The notes under the pieces are model-generated. The model was not told where the DNA came from and searched no databases. It saw nothing but the letters and a program-made list of their open reading frames with translations. Made by a program: the position numbers and the translations under genes. A stretch of DNA of 11,078 nt, taken from Ochromonadaceae sp. CCMP2298. Lineage: Eukaryota > Sar > Synurophyceae > Ochromonadales > Ochromonadaceae. Positions 1 through 6,100 of this stretch are shown in pieces. The stretch spans positions 1 to 11,078 of the forward strand of contig MU634623.1 of the NCBI GenBank assembly GCA_026770595.1. The letters are read 5' to 3'. The first letter of the stretch is position 1. Each line of letters opens with the position of its first letter.

Positions 1-1026
1 CGCCACATGAAGAACCTCGTCAAGGAGGCCGTGGCCATGCAGGACAAGCTGCTGGAGTACCGATACAACATGCGCAAAGGCTTGGCCAACCAGGCACAGG
101 AGGATGAGAAAAGCCTCACCATGGCGACTGGCAAGTCCACATCAGGCTTGGGGGCGAAGAGCAAGCCTCTGCCGAAGGCCGCCAACCCCAAGAACGACAA
201 GGAAAGCGAGGCCAACGCGGTGCCGGATGAGGACCGCGCCTGGGAGAACACGTGGTCAGTGATCAGCTCCCGTACAGGCATCATCGAGCCCCAGGCCTTC
301 TTCGAGCGTATCAACAACTCCACGGCGCTGGTGGAGCAGATCCGCACGATCAAGAAGGCCAGCGAGGCGCGCCTGGAGACCATGAAAAAGGAGGTGGTGG
401 TGGTGGAGGCAGAGCTGGAGGAGGTGCGCTACACGGCCAGTCTGGCGGGCGTCACGACCAACAAGGAGTACCAGAAGCAGCTGGGGGAGAAGCAGGGCAA
501 GTTGCGGCAGATCAAGGAGAAGACGGAGGCAGTGGAGCAGCTGCAGCAGGGCGTGGTGGCGGGCCTGGCGCACATCAGCGACATCCTCTTCATCCCCAAG
601 AGCGAGGACGACGCGCCTGTGTCCGACCTGCACAAGAACATCGAGGCCGTGCTGGACACGCTCATCAACGAGCGAGAGAAGCAATTGCAGCAGCAACAAC
701 AAGGCGCGGCGCAGGGGCAGGCTGACAGCCAGTCAAAGGTGGCGGGCACGAGGGACTCGACCGGCATGCCTGAGACGTACACCAACCGCTCCCCAGAGCT
801 GGACTTCGTCATCGCCAAGCACGAGGCACCCACTGTGCGCCTGCCTTACGGTCTGCCCTCCCGTCCCAAGTTTGTGGAGGAGGAGGAGGAGCAGGATTAC
901 GTGGACGGAGAGGAGCCGGACGAGGGGGTGCTGGACAGACTGTTCGTCAAGGCCATGTCCATCAACAACGTCCGCAAGCACAAGCACAGGACAGACGAAA
1001 GCAAACTGATGATTGCCACTATGTAA
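1..1026 (+). CDS. Outer-dynein-arm docking complex-like coiled-coil protein (ODAD3/CCDC151-type), 3' part
   Basis: The reading frame is open from the first base (Arg-His precede the first Met at 7), no acceptor is visible, and it ends at TAA 1024-1026, so this is the C-terminal 341 residues of a longer protein. Counting from the Met at 7, residues 90-195 form a charged coiled-coil: TGI...FFERIN, then a long helix, then VVAGLAHISDIL. This order resembles the segment in CCDC151/ODAD3 that runs from an ATG(V/I) motif to a VxAGVEHLADKL-like motif. ODAD3 anchors outer dynein arms on axonemal doublets. Residues 226-232 are a short polyQ run, 290-307 are strongly acidic, and the last 20 or so are basic. 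The tail after about 235 looks disordered. CCDC63/CCDC114 (ODAD1) is the main alternative, since the families are related; I recognise the class more surely than the paralogue. No AATAAA is seen downstream; the next gene converges 97 bases away. Confidence 0.72.
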   Translation, partial: RHMKNLVKEAVAMQDKLLEYRYNMRKGLANQAQEDEKSLTMATGKSTSGLGAKSKPLPKAANPKNDKESEANAVPDEDRAWENTWSVISSRTGIIEPQAFFERINNSTALVEQIRTIKKASEARLETMKKEVVVVEAELEEVRYTASLAGVTTNKEYQKQLGEKQGKLRQIKEKTEAVEQLQQGVVAGLAHISDILFIPKSEDDAPVSDLHKNIEAVLDTLINEREKQLQQQQQGAAQGQADSQSKVAGTRDSTGMPETYTNRSPELDFVIAKHEAPTVRLPYGLPSRPKFVEEEEEQDYVDGEEPDEGVLDRLFVKAMSINNVRKHKHRTDESKLMIATM

Positions 1027-1123
1027 AAAATGACTATTTCGATCCCCACACGAATTTACCCACGCATATAATCTTACATATGTATTCTACTGTACAACAT
1101 GAACTAGAAGCCTATGGGCTGAG

Positions 1124-2869
1124 CTAACGCGTCTCGATCTCGTACCCCCTCGCAGCGCGTGGGCGCAGCAGCGGCAGTCCCACCTTCCATCCACCCCGCT
1201 GCAAGGCTTCCCAGAAGGGTGGGAAGGCGCGCGCTGCAGTGCCCCGAGCCAGTAGTGTGTTGCACCCGCGAGCCACGAGAGCAGCCTCCAGCGCAGCCAA
1301 TGCTTGCTCTTTCCCCCCAGCGGCACTGCCAAAACACACATATACTTTGCCACTTGCACCGCTCACGGGGCGGTCGTGTATCAGGAAGTACGGGCAGTCG
1401 GCGTAGGCATCCATCGCTGCGCAGAGGTTGGGGTGGGGAAAGAGGGAGCAGAGCTGGGAGGGAGAGGCCCACAGCTGCACCGCAGACAAGCAGTCGAGGT
1501 CACGTACAGAGCCCGGTCTCGACACAGACCCAGAATCTGAAACAGACCCAGATCCAGACCCGGGGTTGGTGCGCTTTCCTGCCACATGCCGCAGGAACAG
1601 CCACAGCTGCAGCATAGCACGCCTGAGGGCGGTGGGCAGAATCAGCCCCAGGATAGGCTCCTGCTGCGCTATGCGCTCCGGAGAGAAGCTGTGCTCGTTG
1701 GCTGCCACCCAGGCAGGTATGTCCGTGTCTGTGTCTGTGTCTACGTATGGGTCTGTGTTTGTGTCTACGTATGTGTCTCTGCCTCCACCAAGAACCTTGC
1801 CGCGGAGAGTCTGCCCCTGGGGTGCGTTCGCCTCTACTGTATGGTGATGTGAGTATGGGTGTGGGGGCATGTGTGGGTCCAGGTGCGGGTTTATACTGGC
1901 CTGCACAGTGGGTGAAGCGATAAGCGTGTCCAGCAACAAAGCGTATCGGGCTCTGTTGAGGGTGCGCAGAGCCAGCACGCGCATGGCGGCATAGTTGGCT
2001 CCCATGTGCACCGCAGTCAGCACCGAGTACAGGGCCCAGGTCAAACGCGCACTTGAGGTGGCGAATCGCGCGAACTGCACGGTGAAGAGCAGACCCAGGA
2101 TGCTGACCAGCGTGTGCTGGGCTCCATTTTTCGCCAGCACGTCTGCGATGTTGCCGTTCTGCTCGCCCCAGTGTTCAGCGATAGCGACCCCCGTGGCCCC
2201 CGCAGCCACGCCGCAGAGAGCTTTAAAGACGGAGGCTACGCAGACGATGGCCAGAAATTGTTCACGAAATAGGGGCGCTATCATATCCAAAGTTATTCCT
2301 ACATTGTTGATGGTGTCTGCGAAGAGCCTCCACTGCTTCACGTTCTGACCGAAGTTGCTGGACGACAGACTGGTGAACAGCAGACCGCCAAGCATGCTTG
2401 CCCCGTCGCGGAATATCCACTGAATCGTGGCCTGCACTGCCGTGGCATCTGCTCTGCCGACCCCCATGCCCTCCAGGATCGCCCTCGTGGCCATGATTCC
2501 GCGCAGGTAGCTGCAGAAGTCCTGCAGCAAGTTCCAGCTCTGGAAGGCGCTGTACTCAGGCGGGGTAGTGGAGGGATACCCGGATGGAAGGAAGATCGCT
2601 TTCAAGATAGGCATGATCCTCCTATGGGAAAGAAGGGGTGGTATGAAGGCGACCCTCTTCTTCGCGCTGCTTGCTGTGCTCGGGCTTGCTTGGAGCTCGA
2701 TCTGGATCTCGTTCACTATCTCGTCGGTATCGATGACACGCTCAAGCATGATGCGCGCTGCGTGCTGAGCCGTTCTCGATTTGACTGCATTGTGGCTGAA
2801 GTCTTGGCCCAAGAAGCAGTTGCATGGCACCAGCGCCAGCGCCAGTGCCAGCGCCAGAATGACAAGCAT
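1124..2869 (-). CDS. RUS (root UVB sensitive / DUF647) family protein with signal-peptide-like N-terminus
   Basis: The 581-residue single-exon protein carries the RUS/DUF647 core. Visible family segments, in order: FLPSGYP (about residues 93-99), a helix with GIMATRAILEGMGVG, IQWIFRDGASMLGGLLF (149-165), KQWRLFADTINNVGITLDMIAP (178-199), FKALCGVAAGATGVAI and NIADVLAKNGAQHTLVSILGLL (240-261). A C-terminal RUS-like region near 498-535 (YFLIHDRPV, GKVYVCF) follows. In plants RUS1/RUS2 act in UV-B and vitamin B6-linked plastid functions; members occur in most eukaryotes and the biochemistry is unsettled. The start is taken as ATG 2869-2867, the first in-frame ATG after the stop at 2944-2942, with A at -3; an upstream TTG at 2902 is not used. 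Residues 1-18 are a hydrophobic run ending PCNC, like a signal peptide; FLGQDF follows, reminiscent of secondary-plastid presequences with Phe after the cleavage site (inference). Two low-complexity insertions lie at about 320-385 and 432-456. The stop is TAG at 1126-1124. Confidence 0.9.
   Translation of the reverse strand: MLVILALALALALVPCNCFLGQDFSHNAVKSRTAQHAARIMLERVIDTDEIVNEIQIELQASPSTASSAKKRVAFIPPLLSHRRIMPILKAIFLPSGYPSTTPPEYSAFQSWNLLQDFCSYLRGIMATRAILEGMGVGRADATAVQATIQWIFRDGASMLGGLLFTSLSSSNFGQNVKQWRLFADTINNVGITLDMIAPLFREQFLAIVCVASVFKALCGVAAGATGVAIAEHWGEQNGNIADVLAKNGAQHTLVSILGLLFTVQFARFATSSARLTWALYSVLTAVHMGANYAAMRVLALRTLNRARYALLLDTLIASPTVQASINPHLDPHMPPHPYSHHHTVEANAPQGQTLRGKVLGGGRDTYVDTNTDPYVDTDTDTDIPAWVAANEHSFSPERIAQQEPILGLILPTALRRAMLQLWLFLRHVAGKRTNPGSGSGSVSDSGSVSRPGSVRDLDCLSAVQLWASPSQLCSLFPHPNLCAAMDAYADCPYFLIHDRPVSGASGKVYVCFGSAAGGKEQALAALEAALVARGCNTLLARGTAARAFPPFWEALQRGGWKVGLPLLRPRAARGYEIETR
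1508..1563 (-). repeat. Low-complexity ACAGACCC-type repeat coding a Gly/Ser-rich insertion in RUS
   Basis: Degenerate repeats of CAGACCCAGA type run here on the plus strand. On the coding strand they give alternating Ser/Gly (PGSGSGSVSDSGSVSRPGS). The segment sits between a hydrophobic helix and the C-terminal RUS region, where family members normally have a variable loop. It reads in frame without a stop. Confidence 0.7.
1722..1782 (-). repeat. GTGTCT-type microsatellite coding Asp/Thr repeats in RUS
   Basis: The plus strand shows repeated TGTCTG/GTGTCT units, with the block GTGTCTACGTATG present twice (starting at about 1737 and 1761). In the RUS frame it encodes YVDTNTDPYVDTDTDTDI. It interrupts the region between the fourth conserved RUS block and the SPERIAQQEPIL segment. 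An alternative is an unspliced short intron, but no good GTAAG donor is present, so I keep it as coding. Confidence 0.75.
2830..2857 (-). repeat. CCAGCG hexanucleotide repeat coding the (Leu-Ala)n signal-peptide core of RUS
   Basis: Four tandem CCAGCG units (the third reads CCAGTG) plus a partial fifth lie just inside the start of the RUS gene. On the coding strand they encode the alternating Leu-Ala run of the N-terminal hydrophobic segment. Length changes by whole units would keep the frame while altering hydrophobic-core length. Confidence 0.85.
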
Positions 2870-2954
2870 GATTCTACGCTTCCGAGGCTGCTGCGCCGGC
2901 AACTGCGGAATCCACGTGCGCTGGTTGTCGTCCCAGGCAGTTCACTCTGTCCTT

Positions 2955-2989
2955 CAAGTGGACAGAGACAAGTTGTCTCTGTCCACTTG
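2955..2989. repeat. Perfect 35-base palindrome (17-base arms, 1-base centre) upstream of RUS
   Basis: The left arm CAAGTGGACAGAGACAA (2955-2971) is exactly reverse-complemented at 2973-2989 around G2972. It lies 86-120 bases upstream of the RUS ATG and 166 bases past the stop of the DENN-DUF547 gene. It could be a dimeric transcription factor site or a hairpin in the RUS 5' UTR; sequence alone cannot say which. Confidence 0.95.
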
Positions 2990-3054
2990 CCTACCGGTCT
3001 GCACCAAAAGTCAGGACTGCAAAACCCCACCAGAATAGAAATATGTCACTTATG

Positions 3055-3060
3055 TTTATT
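3055..3060 (-). promoter_or_regulatory. AATAAA poly(A) signal for the DENN-DUF547 gene
   Basis: On the minus strand this reads AATAAA, about 95 bases after the TAA stop (3157-3155) of the DENN-DUF547 gene, with U-rich and GU-containing sequence downstream. Position and sequence fit a canonical eukaryotic poly(A) signal. Cleavage just beyond would leave roughly 150 bases for the RUS promoter and 5' UTR. Confidence 0.75.
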
Positions 3061-3096
3061 ACTGCATGCATTCTAAAAAGAGGAAATTGGAAATTG

Positions 3097-3129
3097 CTAA
3101 ATACAAAGCTGTGCTAAATACCTAAATAC
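3097..3129 (-). repeat. Three copies of GTATTTAG in the DENN-DUF547 3' UTR
   Basis: The octamer CTAAATAC occurs at 3097-3104, 3114-3121 and 3122-3129 on the plus strand, so the transcript would carry GUAUUUAG three times between stop codon and poly(A) signal. Copies two and three are adjacent. The role is unknown; an RNA-binding-protein site is one possibility. Confidence 0.6.
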
Positions 3130-3154
3130 ATGCTATCGCATTTTAAAGCTAAAG

Positions 3155-6100
3155 TTACGAGTCGCTCACGGAGAGCACGGGCGACCAGTCGAACTTGGAG
3201 AACTCGACCTTGGCCTTCACCCCCGCGGCTGGCGAGATAAAGGGCTTCATGGCGGTTGCGAACTGCGCGCCCGAGATCTGCGCGATGGTCTTGAGTACCT
3301 TGGCCCTGTTTCCCCCGAAGTCTGCCCAGTAGTACTTGATCAGCTCGGGCAGCACGATGCACTTGTTGTCGGGGTCGAGGCGCACGAACTCGTGGAAGTA
3401 GCGGCGCGCGTAGTGCTTCACCTCTGCGTCCAGCGTCTCCACGTCTTTGAGCACCACCAGGGCGGGGGAGCTGACGCAGACGCTGCAGAGGACGAAGGAG
3501 ATGTTGGGACGGGCCTCCTCGAGGATGTACTTGCGGCGGGGGTCGCGCTCTGGGGGTGGGGGGGAGTGTGAGGGGAGACAATAGAGCAAAGGAGCAGAGA
3601 AGCACAAGAGGTGAGGGAAAAGAGAGGGGCAGGGTGAGAAGAGAAGAAGAAGAACACATCGGAGCAGTGGGCAAGGTACATCATTATCATCGTTCTTACC
3701 GTGGAAGGTGGTGGAGATGGTGAGCGGGCCGAAGATCATGGGGCTGCTGGACTTGTTGCGCAGGATGCCGTGCTCGATCTGCGGGTTAGAGGGGGCCAAG
3801 GGAACAGCGGCACAGGAGCACAGGGGTACATGGGTATACAGGGGTATTGGGGTACAGGACAGGGGCAAAGGGGCACATGGAGATAGGGGTTATGAAGGGT
3901 GAGAATTAGTCAACATATTGCGGCAGCAAATGTACACCTCCCCATGCACAAATGCAGCAAGTACTTGATGGCGCGTCAGTGCATGGGGTTGCTTACGTCC
4001 ATGAGCGAGTAGGTGCTCCCGCCGATGATGTACTTGCAGCTGCGCATGAAGGCAGACCGCTCAAGCACTGAGGTGCCCGGCGCTCCTCTGGCGATGACTG
4101 CGTGCGTGATGATGGTGTTGAATACGTTGCAGAAGAACAGCATGCGCTCGTCCACAGACAGACCGTCCAGATCCAGCTTCTGCAGGATGCAGCAGTGCTG
4201 TTCGAAGGCCTTGAAGGCAGAGGTGCTGGCCAGGTCCTCCATCGCGGCACCCGTGAGCTTCAACTTCGACAGACCCAGGACTGTCTTTTTGCTGTTCTTG
4301 ATGCCTGCGGGGCTCTGGCAGTAGGTCTTCACTATCTCTTTGAGCGCAGTCAGCAGCAGCACTGACACTTCCGTGGCGCTCCGCTGCGGGGGGGGAGGAG
4401 GAGAGAGGAAAGGAGAGGAAAGGGGAAAAGGGAAAGAGGTAAGAGGAAGAAAAAAACAGGAAGCAGGAAGCCAGAGGGAAACCAACAGAGACTGTGCAAC
4501 AGTGATCAAACGAGAGATGTGGTTGAAACTATTTGTGGCGGCTTTAGCGGCGAGCGAGGGGGGGCGAGAGGCGCGGAGGCCATCACACGCGACAGATACA
4601 CCACACACCACACACCACACACACTGCTTACGTGTTCGTTGATGGCCACACAGGTGAACAGCGCATTAAGAGGGTCGGCCTTGTCTGCCTTCACGTCCTT
4701 GTCCCTCTCCACGCAGTCGAAGTCGGAGTTCATTATGGTGCTGTTCTTGGACCGGGCGCGCGCAGACTTCAGCTGCGCCGCACCCACGTTGCGGTGGGAG
4801 CCGGGGAATGTGCGAAAGGACCCCAATTCCAGGTCCCTATTCCACCCGTGCGCCTCGCTGTCCAGGTCGGGGTGCGCGGCCAAGTCCCGATACATAAGTT
4901 CGATCACCAGGCGGTAAGCCTGCTTGCCGATCAGGGGAGAGAGCTGCTCGGCCCACTGCACGAAGCGCGGAGCTATGGGTGGCTCTGCGGCCTCCACCAG
5001 CACCTGCTCCCGCTCCCGATCCTCCCGCTCCTCCCGCTCCTGCGCCAGTTTCAGTGTCTGCGCCTGCGCTTGCGCCGCCCCGTCCCCCAGCGGGTGCCAG
5101 GAGACGGCTGTGCGGGAGGACCGCGCTTCTTGCGTGGGGGGCAGCGGGGACGGTGGGCTGACCGGGGTCTGTGGGGTGTGCGGGGTGGTTCCTTCCCCTG
5201 CCTCTGCCTCTCCTGCTTCCTGTGCCTCCCGCACTTCCGACTCTGGTACCTGCTCCTCCACCTCCTCCATCTTCTCCAGCCTCTCCAGCCCGGGGGAGCT
5301 CACGCGCGAGGGGGCGGCGGAGATCAGCGGAGAGGCTTGCGGGGAGATGAGCGGGGAGCTGCCGGCGTGGGGGTAGGGCTGGGAAAGGGAGCGGGAGGTT
5401 TGGGCAATTTTGGCGGGCATCATCCATCGCAGCAGCAACTCCTGCACCAGACAGGACATGATGCGGCTCTGGTCCACCAATGCGCCCTGAGCATAGAAGT
5501 GCAGCGCCTCAGCGGAGTCCTCCAGCACCTCGTGCAGGTGGCCCAGCAGCACGTTGGAGACCGTCTGGTAGGGCAGGCTGTCCCCCTCCAGCAGGTCGTG
5601 CCGTAGCTGCAGCCCCCCCAGCACGCGTCGCTTGATCTGCTCACGCAGCAGGGCCTCATTGGTGCCCTGCTGTACGTCGATGTCGTCGATATCGCTGCCC
5701 TCCAGTGCCGTCTCCGTCACCCCCGTCTCCCCCGTGTCCGCCCTCCCCTGCCTCCTCGCGTACTGCGCCCACGTCTCGTCTGTCAGCGCCAGCCACATCT
5801 TGTCCACCCACTCCTCCGTCACGTCGGCCGGCTCCTGTGCCCCAGACCCAGGCCCAGCCCCCGTCCCGGCATAAGCCCCCGCTCTGTCCAGCTGTGCCCC
5901 CACAGACCGAGGCCTGGGCGTACTCCTCAGGCCCGCCACTATCTCCCTAACCGGATACTTAACAATCGCACCTGCGCACCTTTCGCCCCCCTTCGCATGC
6001 CTGCACACCACTGGCTCCAGAGCGGCCTGCCTCGCCTCCACGATGAGCGTGTTCAGGTCCGCCAGCAAGCGTCTGTAGGTGGCTGTCAGCACGAACATGT

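Larger units (their letters stand above)
3779..3996 (-). other. Intron 2 of the DENN-DUF547 gene
   Basis: Donor ATGGAC|GTAAGC at 3996-3995 and acceptor AACCCGCAG|ATCGAG at 3780-3779, phase 0, 218 bases. Removal joins SLMD to IEHGILR, the conserved DUF547 motif. Retention meets a stop within seven codons. It contains a G-run tract and an inverted repeat near the donor, listed separately. Confidence 0.92.

Noticed and set aside
252-833. Long frames on both strands over the coiled-coil gene
   Set aside because: They are shadows of GC-rich coding sequence: Gly/Ala/Arg-rich or Leu-rich with no family resemblance.
1326-1345. Short GT...AG-like stretch in the RUS coding strand (GTATATG to GGCAG)
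   Set aside because: At 20 bases it is too short for a spliceosomal intron, and it encodes the conserved KVYVCFGS segment.
2622-2656. Acceptor-like CTTTCCCATAG inside RUS before the conserved FLPSGYP block
   Set aside because: There is no donor at a usable distance; the nearest GT would make a 35-base intron with a poor consensus. Reading through gives a normal frame, so I keep it as coding.
2870-2902. Extension of the RUS protein to a TTG at 2902
   Set aside because: The codon is TTG, not ATG, and nuclear genes rarely use it. The first in-frame ATG after the upstream stop (2944-2942) is at 2869 with A at -3. A spliced upstream exon using the CAG before the TTG remains possible but unsupported.
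4388-4456. Long purine tract on the plus strand as a mobile-element or telomere-like repeat
   Set aside because: It is the polypyrimidine tract of intron 1 read from the other strand and ends exactly at the acceptor.
4632-5606. Long plus-strand frame antisense to the DENN-DUF547 linker
   Set aside because: Its composition is that of an antisense frame to biased coding sequence (Leu/Arg/Gly-rich), and the sense frame has clear domains.
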